Of a stretch of 64,000 nucleotides of DNA, positions 9,687 through 19,888 are shown piece by piece; position 1 is the first letter of the stretch; each line of letters starts with the position of its first letter. The stretch is from positions 62,001 to 126,000 of the forward strand of contig NZ_PEBH01000009.1 of NCBI RefSeq assembly GCF_008698235.1, read 5' to 3'. The DNA comes from Bifidobacterium rousetti (GTDB lineage Bacteria; Actinomycetota; Actinomycetes; Actinomycetales; Bifidobacteriaceae). The translations under genes and the position numbers were made by a program. Below the pieces are notes generated by a model that ran no database searches, was not told the DNA's origin, and saw nothing but the letters and a program-made list of their open reading frames with translations.

Positions 9687-10706
9687 TCACGGCAGGGTGC
9701 GCACGGCGCGGATGGCCTGCGCGCGGCTCGCCAGCAGATCGTCCGCCGGATAGGCGACGTGTTCCAGCGTCAGCCCCTGCGGCGCGATCGGACCGGTCGA
9801 TCCCTCGCGCTTCGGCACCGCCATCTTGGCGCGGAACCAGTCGAGGTCGCGTTTGCCGACACCGACCGCGACGCATGCGTTGACCAGTGACCGGACCATG
9901 TTGCGCGCGAACGCGTCGGCCACGATCGTGAAGCACACGAGTCCCGATTCAAGCGTGGGGACGACGTAGCCGCGATCCGGCCGCGCGGTTGCGTCCACGG
10001 CACCCTGCACGGACGCGTCCTGCACCGCGACGTCCTGCACCGCGGCGCACGGCAGCAGCGGACGGACCGGCACGCGCGTCCAATACGCGCGCTTGACCTC
10101 GCGGATCGTCGTGCCGCCCGGGTTCGGCGTGGCGAACGATCCGAAATCGTGCAGTCCGATGGTCTCGGCGGCGGCGGCGTTCATCGAATCCAGATCGAGA
10201 TCGTCGTCGATGTGCAGCACGCAGCCGGCCAGACGCGGGTCGACCTCGCTCCCCCGGTCTGCGATGCGGTAGACGTAGGTGCGTTCCAACGCAGAGAAAC
10301 GCGCGTCAAAGCCGTCCGGTGCCACGCTGATGCGGTGGATGGCGATGTCGCGAGGCAGCAGTCGCTGCAGCCGGTGAGCCAGGGCGACGGTCGCGGTCAC
10401 CTGCATGTGGCCGACCGCCCGCGCGAGCACCGTTTCGGAGATGTCCAGATGGCACACCTGATGGCTGGCATGGACGCCGGTGTCCGTGCGCCCCGCCACC
10501 ACGAGCCGCAATGGCTCGTCGGGATCGTCGGCGGGAACGTGCAGGATGCGGTGCAGTGCGGTCTCGATCTCGCCCTGCACGGTGCGGATGGCGGGCTGCG
10601 TCGCCCAGCCGAAGAAGGCGCCGCCGTCATAGGCGAGATCGATGCGCAACCGCACCTTGCCGGACTGCGTTCCACCGGCCGATTCCCTGTCAGTCGTGAT
10701 CGTCAT
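9687..10706 (-). CDS. truA: tRNA pseudouridine(38-40) synthase TruA
   Basis: TruA converts uridines 38-40 of the tRNA anticodon arm to pseudouridine. The 339-residue frame has VRLRIDLAYDGGAFFGWATQP, the catalytic Asp in VVAGRTDTGVHASHQ (about residue 74), RTYVYRI and FARNMVRSLV. An in-frame ATG 153 bases upstream would add a segment encoded by the rplQ terminator and tandem repeats, so I chose MTITTDRESAGG. TATCTT lies 8 bases before this ATG and no ribosome binding site is present, suggesting leaderless expression apart from the ribosomal operon. An acidic and Ala-rich insertion (AAVQDVAVQDASVQGA) sits around residues 230-245. Confidence 0.94.
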   Translation of the reverse strand: MTITTDRESAGGTQSGKVRLRIDLAYDGGAFFGWATQPAIRTVQGEIETALHRILHVPADDPDEPLRLVVAGRTDTGVHASHQVCHLDISETVLARAVGHMQVTATVALAHRLQRLLPRDIAIHRISVAPDGFDARFSALERTYVYRIADRGSEVDPRLAGCVLHIDDDLDLDSMNAAAAETIGLHDFGSFATPNPGGTTIREVKRAYWTRVPVRPLLPCAAVQDVAVQDASVQGAVDATARPDRGYVVPTLESGLVCFTIVADAFARNMVRSLVNACVAVGVGKRDLDWFRAKMAVPKREGSTGPIAPQGLTLEHVAYPADDLLASRAQAIRAVRTLP

Positions 10707-10721
10707 GGTTTCCCAAGATAC

Positions 10722-10801
10722 AAGTTCGCCGGGAAGTTCGCCGGGATACGTCTGGGCGTAACGGGATACGCCCGGGATACGCCGGAGTACGCCGGGATAC
10801 G
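10722..10801. repeat. Tandem and interspersed short repeats
   Basis: AAGTTCGCCGGG occurs twice head to tail (10722-10733, 10734-10745). CGGGATACG then occurs at 10742, 10762, 10773 and 10793, with a variant CGGAGTACG at 10783, giving a 10-11 base period. It lies between truA and the rplQ terminator. Confidence 0.8.
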
Positions 10802-10840
10802 AAAAGGGTCGGGAACCCCGTATGGGATTCCCGACCCTTT
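10802..10840 (-). terminator. Terminator of the alpha operon after rplQ
   Basis: Stem GGGTCGGGAA / TTCCCGACCC enclosing a short CCCC/GGG pairing. On the minus strand it ends in TTTTCG. It lies 90 bases past the rplQ stop. Confidence 0.85.
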
Positions 10841-10928
10841 CACGTTGACGTCCCGCCAACCCTCATCCGCACGGTCGTCATCGCGACGGTGCGGATTCAG
10901 CGGCGGACAGCCATGAGCGTCGTTTCGC

Positions 10929-11432
10929 TCACTCGGCGTCGGCGGCCGGCTGCTCGGCGGCGGCCTCGGCCGGAGCCTCGGTGGCCTCAGTCGCCTCGGC
11001 CGGAGCCTCAGCGGCGGGAGCCTCGACCTTGGTGGCGGCCTCGGCTTCCTTCACCACGGCCTGCTTGGCGCTCACCGGCTCGGTGACGAGCTCGATGATG
11101 GCGGCCGGAGCGGAGTCACCCTTGCGCGGGGTGATCTTCACGATGCGGGTGTAGCCACCCTCACGCTGCTCCATCTGCTCGGCGATCTGGGTGAAGAGCG
11201 TGTGGACGACGGACTTGTTGCGCACGACACGCATCACGCGACGGCGGGAGTGCAGATCACCGCGCTTGGCGAAGGTGATCAGGCGCTCGGCCAGCGGACG
11301 AAGGCGCTTGGCCTTCGGCAGCGTGGTGACGATGCGGCCGTTCTGGAACAGGCTGGTGGCCATGTTCGCGAGCATCAGACGCTCGTGCGCCGGGCTGGAG
11401 GCCAGACGCGGGCCCTTCTTGGGTGTGGGCAT
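10929..11432 (-). CDS. rplQ: 50S ribosomal protein L17
   Basis: L17 of the large subunit, 167 residues. The core [25 protein letters not shown] and [19 protein letters not shown] match the family over about 118 residues. The remaining C-terminal part is an Ala/Glu/Pro/Thr-rich tail (repeats such as EAPAEA) that is longer than in E. coli and common in actinobacteria. Last ribosomal gene of the alpha operon, following rpoA, with AAAAGGAGTTACT before the ATG. Confidence 0.97.
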   Translation of the reverse strand: MPTPKKGPRLASSPAHERLMLANMATSLFQNGRIVTTLPKAKRLRPLAERLITFAKRGDLHSRRRVMRVVRNKSVVHTLFTQIAEQMEQREGGYTRIVKITPRKGDSAPAAIIELVTEPVSAKQAVVKEAEAATKVEAPAAEAPAEATEATEAPAEAAAEQPAADAE

Positions 11433-11524
11433 AGTAACTCCTTTTAACGAGGTCGATTCAGGTGGGCAGAGGCCCGAACATCCGAATCGACCTCGTGGTT
11501 GGTCGAACTGCGGTTAACGGTTTC

Positions 11525-12523
11525 TCACTCGTCTTCAGGCGAGAAGAAGGTGCCGCCTTCGAGATTGTTGGTATCGAAGCCACCGAGCGGGGAAGCCTTG
11601 AGAGACATGCCCAGGGACTGGAGCTTCTCCTTGACCTCGTCAATGGACTTCATACCGAAATTGCGGATATCGAGCAGATCCTGCTCGGTGTGGGAGACCA
11701 GCTCGCCGATGGTGTGGATACCCTCGCGCTTGAGGCAGTTGTAGCTGCGCTGCGTGAGGTTGAGGTCCTCGATCGGCACGGCCAGCTCGGGGTTGGACTC
11801 CTCCACCACGGGGGCGGGGCCGACCTCGACGCCTTCGGCCTGGGTGTTGAGCTCACGGCACAGGCCGAAGAGCTCCACCAGGGTGGAACCGGCGGAAGCC
11901 ACCGCGTCGCGCGGGGAGATGGCCGGCTTGGTCTCCACGTCAAGGACGAGCTTGTCGAAGTCCGTGCGCTGTTCGACACGGGTGGCCTCGACCTTGTAGC
12001 TCACCTTGAGCACAGGGGAGTAGATGGAATCGACCGGGATGCGGCCGATCTCATCGCTATCCTGCTTGTTCATCGCCGCCGGCACGTAACCACGGCCACG
12101 CTCGACGGTGAACTCGATCTCGAGTTCGCCGTCCTCGGCGAGGGTGGCGATGTGCATGTCGGGGTTGGCGATGGTCACACCGGCGGGCGGGGTGATGTCA
12201 CCGGCGGTGACCTCGCCCTTACCGCTCTTGCGCAGATACATCACGACAGGCTCGTCGTACTCGCTGGTGAGCACGATTCCCTTGACGTTGAGCAGAATCT
12301 CGGTGACGTCCTCCTGGACACCCGGCAGAGTGGTGAACTCGTGCAGGGCACCGGAGATACGCACCGACGTCACAGCGGCACCCGGGATCGAGCTCAGCAG
12401 GGTTCGGCGCAGCGAGTTGCCAAGCGTGTAGCCGAATCCCGGTTCGAGCGGCTCGATGGTGAAGCGAGAACGCTGAGGGTTCAGCGATTCCTCGGTAAGA
12501 GTCGGACGCTGTGCAATAAGCAC
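11525..12523 (-). CDS. rpoA: DNA-directed RNA polymerase alpha subunit
   Basis: The alpha subunit dimerises to scaffold core polymerase assembly and contacts UP elements and activators. The 332-residue protein has the N-terminal assembly domain ([31 protein letters not shown]) to about residue 230. An acidic linker follows, then the C-terminal DNA-binding domain ([35 protein letters not shown]) and a short tail ending FFSPEDE. It lies between rpsK and rplQ. There is no rpsD between rpsK and rpoA, unlike many bacteria. Confidence 0.98.
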   Translation of the reverse strand: MLIAQRPTLTEESLNPQRSRFTIEPLEPGFGYTLGNSLRRTLLSSIPGAAVTSVRISGALHEFTTLPGVQEDVTEILLNVKGIVLTSEYDEPVVMYLRKSGKGEVTAGDITPPAGVTIANPDMHIATLAEDGELEIEFTVERGRGYVPAAMNKQDSDEIGRIPVDSIYSPVLKVSYKVEATRVEQRTDFDKLVLDVETKPAISPRDAVASAGSTLVELFGLCRELNTQAEGVEVGPAPVVEESNPELAVPIEDLNLTQRSYNCLKREGIHTIGELVSHTEQDLLDIRNFGMKSIDEVKEKLQSLGMSLKASPLGGFDTNNLEGGTFFSPEDE

Positions 12524-12602
12524 TGTGGTATCCTTTCAGCTTCTGACCGGTGGTGCACTCACCGGACCATAAGCGGGTTGGATGAATATTGTCTAGTAGT
12601 GC

Positions 12603-13001
12603 TCAGACGCGACGACGCTTCGGGGGACGAACGCCGTTGTGCGCTTGCGGGGTGACGTCGGTGATGGAACCGACTTCCAGGCCGGCGGACTGCAGGGAGC
12701 GGATGGCGGTCTCGCGACCGGAACCCGGGCCCTTGACGAAGACGTCGACCTTCTTCAGACCGTGCTCCATCGCCTTGCGGGCGGCGGACTCGGCGGCCAT
12801 GCCAGCGGCGTACGGCGTGGACTTACGGGAGCCCTTGAAACCGACATCGCCACCGGAGGCCCAGGACACCACGGCGCCGGACGGATCGGTGATCGAAATG
12901 ATCGTGTTGTTGAAAGTGGACTTGATGTGAGCCTGGCCGACCGGGATCGACTTGCGATCACGACGACGGGGCTTACGAGCGGCTTGCTTAGGCGCTGCCA
13001 T
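12603..13001 (-). CDS. rpsK: 30S ribosomal protein S11
   Basis: S11 lies on the platform of the small subunit near the mRNA exit. The 132-residue protein contains [39 protein letters not shown] and ends [12 protein letters not shown], the universally conserved basic terminus. AAGGAAACGAGGGTCA precedes the ATG. It sits 90 bases downstream of rpsM in the alpha operon. Confidence 0.98.
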   Translation of the reverse strand: MAAPKQAARKPRRRDRKSIPVGQAHIKSTFNNTIISITDPSGAVVSWASGGDVGFKGSRKSTPYAAGMAAESAARKAMEHGLKKVDVFVKGPGSGRETAIRSLQSAGLEVGSITDVTPQAHNGVRPPKRRRV

Positions 13002-13091
13002 TGACCCTCGTTTCCTTGTAACGAACTTATTGTTGTGAAATGGTGGTTCGGGCGATGGGTGTTACCCCGTGGCCCGTACCTTCAGCCACTA

Positions 13092-13469
13092 CTACTTGGT
13101 GGCCTTCTTCTTTCCGGCGACCGTACGCTTCGGGCCCTTGCGGGTGCGGGCGTTGGTCTTGGTGCGCTGACCGCGCACAGGAAGTCCCTTACGGTGACGC
13201 AGGCCTTGGTAGCAGTTGATCTGAATCTTGCGACGAATGTCCGCGTCGATTTCACGACGCAGGTCGCCCTCGATCTTGTAGTTGGCCTCGAGGTAGTCAC
13301 GCAGCGTGATCAGCTGCTCGTCGGTAAGATCCTTGACGCGGATGTCCGGGTTGATACCGGTCGCGGCAAGCGTTTCCTTGGCACGAGTGCGACCCACACC
13401 GAAAATGTAGGTGAGGGCGATCTCGATGCGCTTCTCATTGGGGATGTCGACTCCGGCAAGACGTGCCAT
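13092..13469 (-). CDS. rpsM: 30S ribosomal protein S13
   Basis: S13 is in the head of the small subunit and contacts the P-site tRNA and L5. The 125-residue frame begins [21 protein letters not shown], with the GVGRTRAKE helix-two-turn-helix and a basic tail ([18 protein letters not shown]). An upstream in-frame start would add 11 residues, but the canonical family start is the one used, preceded by AAGAAGGAATCGCA. The 144-base gap to rpmJ holds small hairpins such as CACGGGC-N6-GCCCGTG. Confidence 0.97.
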   Translation of the reverse strand: MARLAGVDIPNEKRIEIALTYIFGVGRTRAKETLAATGINPDIRVKDLTDEQLITLRDYLEANYKIEGDLRREIDADIRRKIQINCYQGLRHRKGLPVRGQRTKTNARTRKGPKRTVAGKKKATK

Positions 13470-13613
13470 TGCGATTCCTTCTTGTTGACGTAGGTCTTGC
13501 ACCCACTCGCCCGGTTCCCCGGCACGGGCCTACGTGCCCGTGGTTCAGTGTCGTTCCCTTGCGGGAAGCACTGTGAATGAGTGCCTGATGATATGCCGCT
13601 GGAGAATCTTCTC

Positions 13614-13727
13614 TCAGCCCTGACGCTGCTTGTGGCGCGGGTTGGAGCAGATCACCATGACGCGGCCGTGACGACGGATCACGCGGCAGTTCTCGCAGAT
13701 CCTCTTCACACTAGGGCTGACCTTCAT
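13614..13727 (-). CDS. rpmJ: 50S ribosomal protein L36
   Basis: A 37-residue protein, [20 protein letters not shown] and on to KQRQG. It has Cys residues 11, 14 and 27 and His 32 of the zinc-binding C+ form of L36. It sits between infA and rpsM as in most actinobacteria. AAGGAAAACC precedes the ATG. Confidence 0.97.
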   Translation of the reverse strand: MKVSPSVKRICENCRVIRRHGRVMVICSNPRHKQRQG

Positions 13728-13749
13728 GGTTTTCCTTTGCTTTTGTACC

Positions 13750-13968
13750 TTACTTATAACGGTACGTAATACGGCCGCGGTTGAGATCGTACGGGCTCAT
13801 CTCGAGCACGACGCGATCCTGCGGAAGGATTCGGATGTAGTTCTTCCTCATCTTGCCGGAGATGGTGGCGAGCACGATGTGCTTGTTCTCAAGTTCGACG
13901 CGAAACATCGCGTTCGGCAGCGCTTCGACAACCCTACCTTCGACTTCAATCACACCGTCTTTTGCCAT
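13750..13968 (-). CDS. infA: Translation initiation factor IF-1
   Basis: IF-1 is a single OB/S1-fold protein that blocks the A site during initiation. The 72-residue protein [20 protein letters not shown] through RITYRYK matches the family end to end. A longer in-frame start upstream is rejected because GCAGGAGTCC directly precedes this ATG. The next genes downstream are rpmJ and rpsM. Confidence 0.98.
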   Translation of the reverse strand: MAKDGVIEVEGRVVEALPNAMFRVELENKHIVLATISGKMRKNYIRILPQDRVVLEMSPYDLNRGRITYRYK

Positions 13969-14043
13969 GGACTCCTGCTTCCATTCCTCGGTTGCATTAC
14001 ATGGGTGTACCCGAAGACACACCAAGTTACTAGAATACACAAG

Positions 14044-14084
14044 AACCGGACGAGACGACACATGGCGTGTCGTACCGTCCGGTT
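14044..14084 (-). terminator. Inverted repeat after adk, possible terminator
   Basis: Outer stem AACCGGACG / CGTCCGGTT with an inner pairing GACGACAC / GTGTCGT. It lies between adk and infA. On the minus strand the following bases CTTGTGTATTC are only weakly U-rich, so termination is inferred rather than clear. Confidence 0.5.
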
Positions 14085-14125
14085 CCGTGATGTCGTGCTA
14101 GTTGCCGAGGCTGTGCCGGTCAGGC

Positions 14126-14692
14126 TCAGCGGGCGTCGAGCGCGGCGACGATGTTGGCCTGGATCGCGTCGATCTCGCCGACGCCGTCGATCTCGACCAG
14201 CTGGCCGCGGGACTTGTAGGTGTCCAGCAGCGGTGCGGTCTCCTTGGCATAGGTGGCGAGGCGCTTGGCGATGGCCTCCGGGTTGTCGTCGGTGCGGCCC
14301 TGCTCCTCGGCGCGCTTCGCGATGCGGTGCATCAGCACGTCGTGGTCGGCGTCCAGCGCCACGACGGCGTCGAGCGGGGTGCCGAGCTCCTCGAGCATGG
14401 CGTCCAGCGCCTCGACCTGGGCGGCGTTGCGCGGGTAGCCGTCGAGGATCCAGCCGTTCTTGGCGTCCTCCTGGGCCAGACGGTCCTTGACGATGGAGTT
14501 GGTCAGCTCGTCCGGAACCAGCTCGCCCTTGTCGGTGTAGGCGATGACCTTGAGGCCCAGCTCGGTCTTGCCCTTGATGTTGGCGCGGAAGATGTCACCG
14601 GTGGAGATGGCCGGGATGCCGTAGTGCTCGGCGAGCAGCGCAGCCTGGGTACCCTTGCCGACGCCCTGCGGGCCCATGATCAGAAGACGCAT
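14126..14692 (-). CDS. adk: Adenylate kinase
   Basis: Adenylate kinase interconverts AMP and ATP with two ADP. The 188-residue protein has the P-loop [10 protein letters not shown] at residues 7-16, the AMP-binding [10 protein letters not shown] and the segment [16 protein letters not shown]. The LID region is short, without the zinc-finger insert, so it is the short type. It starts about 8 bases after secY on the same strand, the conserved secY-adk pair. Confidence 0.97.
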   Translation of the reverse strand: MRLLIMGPQGVGKGTQAALLAEHYGIPAISTGDIFRANIKGKTELGLKVIAYTDKGELVPDELTNSIVKDRLAQEDAKNGWILDGYPRNAAQVEALDAMLEELGTPLDAVVALDADHDVLMHRIAKRAEEQGRTDDNPEAIAKRLATYAKETAPLLDTYKSRGQLVEIDGVGEIDAIQANIVAALDAR

Positions 14693-14699
14693 GTGATTC

Positions 14700-16037
14700 T
14701 CACTTTCCTTCGACGTGGTCGGTGTTCTCGAACAGGAATCCGGCGTACTGGAACTGTTCGGTCTGTGCCTTGGCCTGACGCAGGGTGTCGAGGCCGACGC
14801 CCGCGATGATCAGGATGGTGGTGCCGCCGAACGGCAGCTGGGTGTTGAGGCCGAGGGCCATGATGAGCACGGTCGGGATGAGCGCGACGAACAGCAGGTA
14901 GACGGCGCCCACCGTGTTCAGACGGTTCATGACGTAGCTCAGGTAGCGGCTGGTGGCGTTGCCCGCGCGGATGCCCGGGATGAAGCCGCCGTACTGCTTC
15001 ATGTTGTCCGCGGTCTCGTCCGGGTTGAACGTGATCTCGGTGTAGAAGAAGCAGAAGAACACGATCATCAGCGCGTACAGCGCGATGTACCAGATGCTGG
15101 TGGTGTTCGCCAGGTTGGAGTTGATCCACTTGACCCAGCTCTGGTCGGACTTGCCGAACTGCGCGATGAGGGTCGGGATGGCGAGGATCGAGGAGGCGAA
15201 GATCGGCGGGATGACGCCGGACATGTTGATCTTCAGCGGCAGGTAGGTGGAGGAGCCGCCGTACATCTTGCGGCCGATCATGCGGCGGGTGTACTGCACC
15301 GGGATGCGGCGCTGGCACAGCTCGACGAAGTCGACGAAGATGAGGATCACGACGAGGACGGACACGACGATCGCGAACTTGGCCCAGTCGCCGTCGGTGC
15401 CGTTGGTGCCCCAGCCGATCTCCCACAGCTGCGGCAGGAAGCCGGAGCAGATGGACATGAAGATGAGGACGGACATGCCCTGACCGATGCCCTTGTCGGT
15501 GATGAGCTCGGCCATCCACATGATCAGGCCGGTGCCGCCGGTCATGATGAGGACCATGACGATGAGGTTCCACACGGAGCCGTCGGGGATGACCTGAGAG
15601 CAGGCGTAGTTGAACAGCGCGCCGGAGCGGGCGGTCACCAGAATGGTGGTGGACTGCAGGACGGCGAGGCCGATGGTCAGGTAACGGGTGTACTGGGTGA
15701 GCTTGGCCTCACCGGACTGGCCTTCCTTGTGCAGGGCCTCGAAGCGCGGGATGACGACGCGCAGCAGCTGGACGACGATGGACGCCGTGATGTACGGCAT
15801 CACGCCCAGCGCGAAAATCGACAGCTGCAGCATGGCGTCGCCGGAGAAGAGGTTCACCAGTCCGATGAAGTTCTCCGAGCTAGTCTGCATGGCGCCGACA
15901 CACTGCTGAACAACGGTGTAGTCCACACCCGGGGTGGGGATGAACGAACCGATGCGGTAGATAATGATGATGAACAGAACGAAGAGGATCTTCTTCCTCA
16001 GTTCCTTCGTCTTCAAGGCCTGGATTAACGTCCTCAC
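14700..16037 (-). CDS. secY: Protein translocase subunit SecY
   Basis: SecY is the ten-helix channel of the Sec translocon in the cytoplasmic membrane. The protein is 445 residues with hydrophobic helices throughout, starting with [22 protein letters not shown] and including the plug/TM2 region [27 protein letters not shown] chose a GTG start (reads [16 protein letters not shown]) because GGGAGGATTTCAG precedes it. The alternative upstream ATG would add 14 residues overlapping the ribosome binding site. It is separated from rplO by about 290 bases containing a terminator-like palindrome, so secY-adk may have its own promoter. Confidence 0.96.
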   Translation of the reverse strand: MRTLIQALKTKELRKKILFVLFIIIIYRIGSFIPTPGVDYTVVQQCVGAMQTSSENFIGLVNLFSGDAMLQLSIFALGVMPYITASIVVQLLRVVIPRFEALHKEGQSGEAKLTQYTRYLTIGLAVLQSTTILVTARSGALFNYACSQVIPDGSVWNLIVMVLIMTGGTGLIMWMAELITDKGIGQGMSVLIFMSICSGFLPQLWEIGWGTNGTDGDWAKFAIVVSVLVVILIFVDFVELCQRRIPVQYTRRMIGRKMYGGSSTYLPLKINMSGVIPPIFASSILAIPTLIAQFGKSDQSWVKWINSNLANTTSIWYIALYALMIVFFCFFYTEITFNPDETADNMKQYGGFIPGIRAGNATSRYLSYVMNRLNTVGAVYLLFVALIPTVLIMALGLNTQLPFGGTTILIIAGVGLDTLRQAKAQTEQFQYAGFLFENTDHVEGK

Positions 16038-16194
16038 CTGAAATCCTCCCATACCGCGCCCCATGGCGCGTACACACATACAAGCACGTTTTGCACGCTA
16101 GCGCACCAGCATATCCTACCGTGCCTACTTATCGCCAGCGAGGGGACGCATCCGCCCCATATCCTGAGATTTCGGGGATGTGCGGGAATCCCTC

Positions 16195-16221
16195 GAGATA
16201 CCCGAGATACCCGAGATACCC
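16195..16221. repeat. Nine-base tandem repeat
   Basis: Three perfect head-to-tail copies of GAGATACCC in the rplO-secY intergenic region, followed by a partial GATCCC. No gene is present in 16038-16327 apart from this and the palindrome at 16247-16282. Confidence 0.85.
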
Positions 16222-16246
16222 GATCCCGAAAAGGTTCCGACATGAG

Positions 16247-16282
16247 ATGACCCCCTTGCCCAATACAGGGCAAGGGGGTCAT
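16247..16282. terminator. Perfect palindrome after rplO
   Basis: A 15-base perfect stem ATGACCCCCTTGCCC / GGGCAAGGGGGTCAT with loop AATACA, 45 bases past the rplO stop. No U-tract follows on the minus strand, so it may be a processing or Rho-assisted site rather than a classic terminator. Confidence 0.65.
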
Positions 16283-16327
16283 GACTCATATCATTCGTGT
16301 CCGAACAGGCCGATCACTCTGCAGCGA

Positions 16328-16780
16328 TCAGTCCTCGGAGACGGTGCCGCCGGCGGCCTCGATCTTGGCCTTGGCGGAAGCGGAGGCCTTCACACCCTTG
16401 AGCGTGAACGCGACGGTGGTCTCGCCATCGCCGAGGACCTTCACCGGCTGGTTGGCGCGCACGGCGCCCTTCGCCACGAGGTCGGCCACGGTCACCTCGC
16501 CACCCTCCGGGAAGATCTCGGCGAGCTTGGCGATGTTGATGACCTGGAACTCCGTCTTGAACGGGTTCTTGAAGCCACGGAGCTTCGGCAGGCGCATGTA
16601 CAGCGGCAGCTGGCCACCTTCGAAGCCCGGACGCACATGCGTGCGCTTGGTCTGGCCCTTGAAGCCGCGACCGGAGGTCTTACCCTTGGAGCCTTCACCA
16701 CGACCCACGCGGGTGCGGTCCTTCTTGGCGCCCGGGGCGGGCTTCAGGTCGTGCATCTGCAGGATTTCGTTGTCTGCCAT
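16328..16780 (-). CDS. rplO: 50S ribosomal protein L15
   Basis: L15 is a late-assembly large-subunit protein. The 150-residue protein has the Gly/Lys/Arg-rich extended N-terminus ([20 protein letters not shown]) and the globular C-terminus ending AAGGTVSED. The start overlaps closely with the rpmD stop, two bases apart. It is the last gene of the spc block before the palindrome. Confidence 0.97.
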   Translation of the reverse strand: MADNEILQMHDLKPAPGAKKDRTRVGRGEGSKGKTSGRGFKGQTKRTHVRPGFEGGQLPLYMRLPKLRGFKNPFKTEFQVINIAKLAEIFPEGGEVTVADLVAKGAVRANQPVKVLGDGETTVAFTLKGVKASASAKAKIEAAGGTVSED

Positions 16781-16782
16781 AA

Positions 16783-16968
16783 TCAGTCGACCTCCTCGAC
16801 AGTGACCAGGTGACGCAGGGCGTTCACCATGCCACGCACGGCCGGGGTGTCCTCACGGACGACCGTCTGGCCGATCTTGCGCAGGCCCAGGGTCTGGGCG
16901 GTCGCGCGCTGGTTCGGCTTACGGTTCACGAGACCGTGATGCAGCGTAATCTTCAGGTTCTTGGCCAT
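16783..16968 (-). CDS. rpmD: 50S ribosomal protein L30
   Basis: L30, 61 residues: [20 protein letters not shown], then [29 protein letters not shown], typical of bacterial L30. A GTG two codons upstream (16974) overlaps the rpsE stop and has AAGGA at a better spacing, so two more residues (MS) are possible. It lies between rpsE and rplO in the spc block. Confidence 0.96.
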   Translation of the reverse strand: MAKNLKITLHHGLVNRKPNQRATAQTLGLRKIGQTVVREDTPAVRGMVNALRHLVTVEEVD

Positions 16969-16970
16969 AC

Positions 16971-17717
16971 TCACTCACCGTCCTTCGCTTCGGCGGCCTT
17001 GGCGGCCTGAGCCTCCTCGCGGGCCTTGCGGGCCTCGGCGATGCCGAGGGCGCGGGCGCGCAGCAGGGCGTCCGGGGCGACTTCCTCGAGCGACAGACCA
17101 CGGCGGGCGGCGATCTCCTCCGGCTCCTCAAGGTGCTTGAGGGCGTCGACGGTCGCACGCACCATGTTGATCGCGGTCGGCGAGCCCATGGACTTGGACA
17201 GCACGTCGGTGATGCCGGCGCACTCCATGACGGCGCGGACCGGGCCACCGGCGATAACGCCGGTACCGGGGGCGGCCGGGCGCAGCAGGACGGTGCCCGC
17301 GGCGTCGTGGCCGATCACCGGGTGGGTCACGGTGCCACGAACGCGCGGCACGGTGAACATGTGCTTCTTGGCGTCCAGCTGGCCCTTGGCGATGGCCGCC
17401 GGGACCTCACGGGACTTGCCGTAGCCGACACCCACGGTGCCGTTGCCGTCGCCGACCACCACGAGGGCGGCGAAGCTGAACGTACGGCCACCCTTGTGGG
17501 TCTTGGACACGCGGTTGATCGTCACGACGCGATCGAGGAGCTCATCGCCCTTGTTCTCTTCGCGACGGTTGCGACGCTCACCACGGCGGCCCTCGCCGCG
17601 ACGGCCGCCACGACGGCCGCCACGACGGTCGTCGTTGGCGTTGTTCTCTTCAGCCGGAGCAGCCTGAGTGTTCTGAGTCTCTTCAGCCACCTGGGTTTCC
17701 TTCATTTCTTCGCTCAC
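16971..17717 (-). CDS. rpsE: 30S ribosomal protein S5
   Basis: S5 helps set decoding accuracy and mRNA entry. The 248-residue protein has an extra N-terminal ~55 residues rich in Glu, Asn, Arg and Gly ([20 protein letters not shown]). The core then begins [23 protein letters not shown] and continues with RLL-type S5 signatures ([20 protein letters not shown]). The start is a GTG overlapping the rplR stop by four bases (GTGA), implying translational coupling. The long N-terminus is actinobacterial. Confidence 0.97.
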   Translation of the reverse strand: MSEEMKETQVAEETQNTQAAPAEENNANDDRRGGRRGGRRGEGRRGERRNRREENKGDELLDRVVTINRVSKTHKGGRTFSFAALVVVGDGNGTVGVGYGKSREVPAAIAKGQLDAKKHMFTVPRVRGTVTHPVIGHDAAGTVLLRPAAPGTGVIAGGPVRAVMECAGITDVLSKSMGSPTAINMVRATVDALKHLEEPEEIAARRGLSLEEVAPDALLRARALGIAEARKAREEAQAAKAAEAKDGE

Positions 17718-18085
17718 AGTGCCAGACCTCCCTCACGGGCGCCATCGGCGACGGCGGCGACTCGACCGGTGTACTTGTTGCCACCACGGTCGAACACGAC
17801 AGCCTCGATGCCAGCGGCCTTGGCCTTCTCAGCGACCAGCTCGCCGACCTTCTTGGCGGCCTCGACCTTGGTGCCCTTGAAACCGGCGAACTCGGCGGTC
17901 AGCGTCGAAGCGGACACGAGGGTCTTGCCCTGGGTGTCGTCGACGATCTGGGCGACCATGTGACGGTTGGAGCGGGTGACCACCAGACGCGGACGCTCGG
18001 CGGTACCGGTGATGTGCTTGCGGATGCGGGCGTGGCGACGCAGACGCGCGACCTTCTTGCCCTTGCCGAAAATAGTGACGGTCAT
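17714..18085 (-). CDS. rplR: 50S ribosomal protein L18
   Basis: L18 binds 5S rRNA in the central protuberance. The 123-residue protein has the basic N-terminus [27 protein letters not shown] and the terminal [16 protein letters not shown]. It overlaps the rpsE start by four bases and follows rplF directly. Confidence 0.97.
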   Translation of the reverse strand: MTVTIFGKGKKVARLRRHARIRKHITGTAERPRLVVTRSNRHMVAQIVDDTQGKTLVSASTLTAEFAGFKGTKVEAAKKVGELVAEKAKAAGIEAVVFDRGGNKYTGRVAAVADGAREGGLAL

Positions 18086-18086
18086 A

Positions 18087-18626
18087 TCACTTACCAGCCT
18101 TTCCAGCCTTGCGCAGAATATGCTCGTCGGCGTACTTCACGCCCTTGCCCTTGTAGGGTTCCGGAGCGCGCAGCTTGCGGATGTTAGCGGCGACCTGGCC
18201 AACCTGCTGCTTGTCGGTGCCCTCGACGACCACGTGGGTCGGGTCGGTCACCTTGAGGGTGATGCCCTCCGGCGGGTTGACGGTGATGGTGTGCGAGTAA
18301 CCGAGGGAGAACTCGATGCCCTGGCCCTTGGCGACGGCGCGGTAACCGGTGCCGACGATCTCGAGGGTCTTGGCGTAGCCATCGTGCACGCCCTTGACCA
18401 TGCCGGCCATGATGGAGCGGGCCAGACCGTGCTTGGCACGGGTCGGACGAAGGTCGTCCGCGGCGGTGACGATGATCTCGTTGCCCTCGACGGCGGCGGA
18501 GATGCCTTCCGGGATGACGTAGGAGTCGGAACCCTTGGCGCCCTTGGCCTCGAAGTTCTGACCGTCGATCTTGACCTCAACGCCAGCGGGAACGGCGATG
18601 GGGAGCTTACCAATATGCGATGCCAT
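18087..18626 (-). CDS. rplF: 50S ribosomal protein L6
   Basis: L6 lies near the sarcin-ricin loop. The 179-residue protein begins [20 protein letters not shown] and ends with the conserved [38 protein letters not shown] precedes the ATG. It lies between rpsH and rplR. Confidence 0.98.
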   Translation of the reverse strand: MASHIGKLPIAVPAGVEVKIDGQNFEAKGAKGSDSYVIPEGISAAVEGNEIIVTAADDLRPTRAKHGLARSIMAGMVKGVHDGYAKTLEIVGTGYRAVAKGQGIEFSLGYSHTITVNPPEGITLKVTDPTHVVVEGTDKQQVGQVAANIRKLRAPEPYKGKGVKYADEHILRKAGKAGK

Positions 18627-18643
18627 GTGTCAGCTCTCCTTTC

Positions 18644-19042
18644 TCACCACACGTAGGCGACGATCTCGCCGCCGATGCCCCTGTCGAGGCATTCCTTCTG
18701 GGTCAGCAGTCCCGACGAAGTCGAGATGATGGCAATGCCGAGGCCACCGAGCGGCATCGGCAGGGAGTCGGACTTGGCGTAGCGACGCAGGCCCGGCTTC
18801 GAGATGCGCTTGATGCCCTGGATGGAGCGTTCGCCGTTGGGGCCGTACTTGAGGGTGACCTCGAGGGTCTGACCGACCTTGGCCTCCTTGGCGGCGAAGT
18901 CCTTGATGTAGCCCTCGCGCTTGAGGATCTCGGCGATGTTCGCCTTGAACTTGGAGTACGGCATGTCCACGGTCTCGTGCTTCGCCGCGCTCGCATTACG
19001 CAGACGCGTAAGCATGTCTGCGATCGGATCTGTCATTGTCAT
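18644..19042 (-). CDS. rpsH: 30S ribosomal protein S8
   Basis: S8 binds the central domain of 16S rRNA and, in other bacteria, represses the spc operon. The 132-residue protein has [13 protein letters not shown] at the N-terminus and the conserved [26 protein letters not shown] end. An ATG two codons downstream is an equally possible start. About 80 bases separate it from rpsN. Confidence 0.97.
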   Translation of the reverse strand: MTMTDPIADMLTRLRNASAAKHETVDMPYSKFKANIAEILKREGYIKDFAAKEAKVGQTLEVTLKYGPNGERSIQGIKRISKPGLRRYAKSDSLPMPLGGLGIAIISTSSGLLTQKECLDRGIGGEIVAYVW

Positions 19043-19125
19043 GTGGGCTAGTGCCCTTTCTCGCCGTGGTTTCCGCCGCCCGCTCCCCTATCGGGAGCAA
19101 GGCCGCGGACCTTCAGCGTCGATGT

Positions 19126-19311
19126 TTACCAACTGGACTTCGTAACGCCGGGGAGCTCGCCGCGGTGGGCCTTCTCGCGAAGGCAGATGCGGCACAGGCC
19201 GAACTTACGGTACACGGAATGGGGACGACCGCAGACCTGGCAGCGCGTGTAGGCACGCACCTTGAACTTCGGCTTGCCGGCCGCCTTGTTCTTAAGAGCG
19301 GTTTTTGCCAT
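19126..19311 (-). CDS. rpsN: 30S ribosomal protein S14 type Z (zinc-binding)
   Basis: A 61-residue S14 of the short zinc-binding type: Cys residues in [11 protein letters not shown] and [11 protein letters not shown] form two CxxC pairs. It ends [11 protein letters not shown]. It starts right after rplE stops. The short C+ form in the spc operon is usual for actinobacteria; a second zinc-independent S14 could be encoded elsewhere. Confidence 0.97.
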   Translation of the reverse strand: MAKTALKNKAAGKPKFKVRAYTRCQVCGRPHSVYRKFGLCRICLREKAHRGELPGVTKSSW

Positions 19312-19312
19312 A

Positions 19313-19888
19313 TCAGTTCTCCTTGAAGGGGAAGCCGAGATGCTTCAAGAGCGCGTAGGCTTCCTTGTCGTCCTTGGTGCTGGTCACCACGGTGATGTCC
19401 ATACCGCGCTGGTGATCGATCGAGTCGGGATCGATCTCGTGGAACATGGACTGCTCGGTGAGACCGAAGTTGTAGTTGCCCTGACCATCGAACTGGTGGC
19501 CGTTGATACCGCGGAAGTCGCGGATACGCGGCAGAGCCAGCGACAGGAGACGATCGAGGAACTCCCACATGCGGTCGCCACGCAGGGTGACGTACGCGCC
19601 GATGGCCTGGCCCTCACGCAGGTGGAACTGCGCGACGGACTTCTTGGCCTTGGTGATCTTCGGCTTCTGGCCGGTGATCAGGGTGAGGTCCTTGACGGCG
19701 CCTTCGATGAGCTTGGAGTCACGCGCTGCGGCGCCGACGCCCATGGAGACGACGACCTTCTGCACGCGAGCGACCTGCATCGGGTTGGAGTACTTGAACT
19801 CCTTCTCGAGCTCGGGGATGATCTGCTCGTTGTACTGCACCTTCAAGCGCGGGGTGGCCGGCGCTTCGACGGTAGTGGTGTCGGTCAT
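19313..19888 (-). CDS. rplE: 50S ribosomal protein L5
   Basis: L5 binds 5S rRNA in the central protuberance and bridges to S13. The 191-residue protein contains [46 protein letters not shown] and [26 protein letters not shown]. Its start overlaps the rplX stop by four bases (ATGA). Confidence 0.97.
   Translation of the reverse strand: MTDTTTVEAPATPRLKVQYNEQIIPELEKEFKYSNPMQVARVQKVVVSMGVGAAARDSKLIEGAVKDLTLITGQKPKITKAKKSVAQFHLREGQAIGAYVTLRGDRMWEFLDRLLSLALPRIRDFRGINGHQFDGQGNYNFGLTEQSMFHEIDPDSIDHQRGMDITVVTSTKDDKEAYALLKHLGFPFKEN

Noticed and set aside
7277..9883. An 868-codon plus-strand frame opposite the ATP-grasp gene
   Set aside because: Shadow of a clear gene; composition is Val/Arg/His/Asp-rich without domains.
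10707..10859. A start for truA 51 codons upstream
   Set aside because: It would translate the rplQ terminator stem and tandem repeats.
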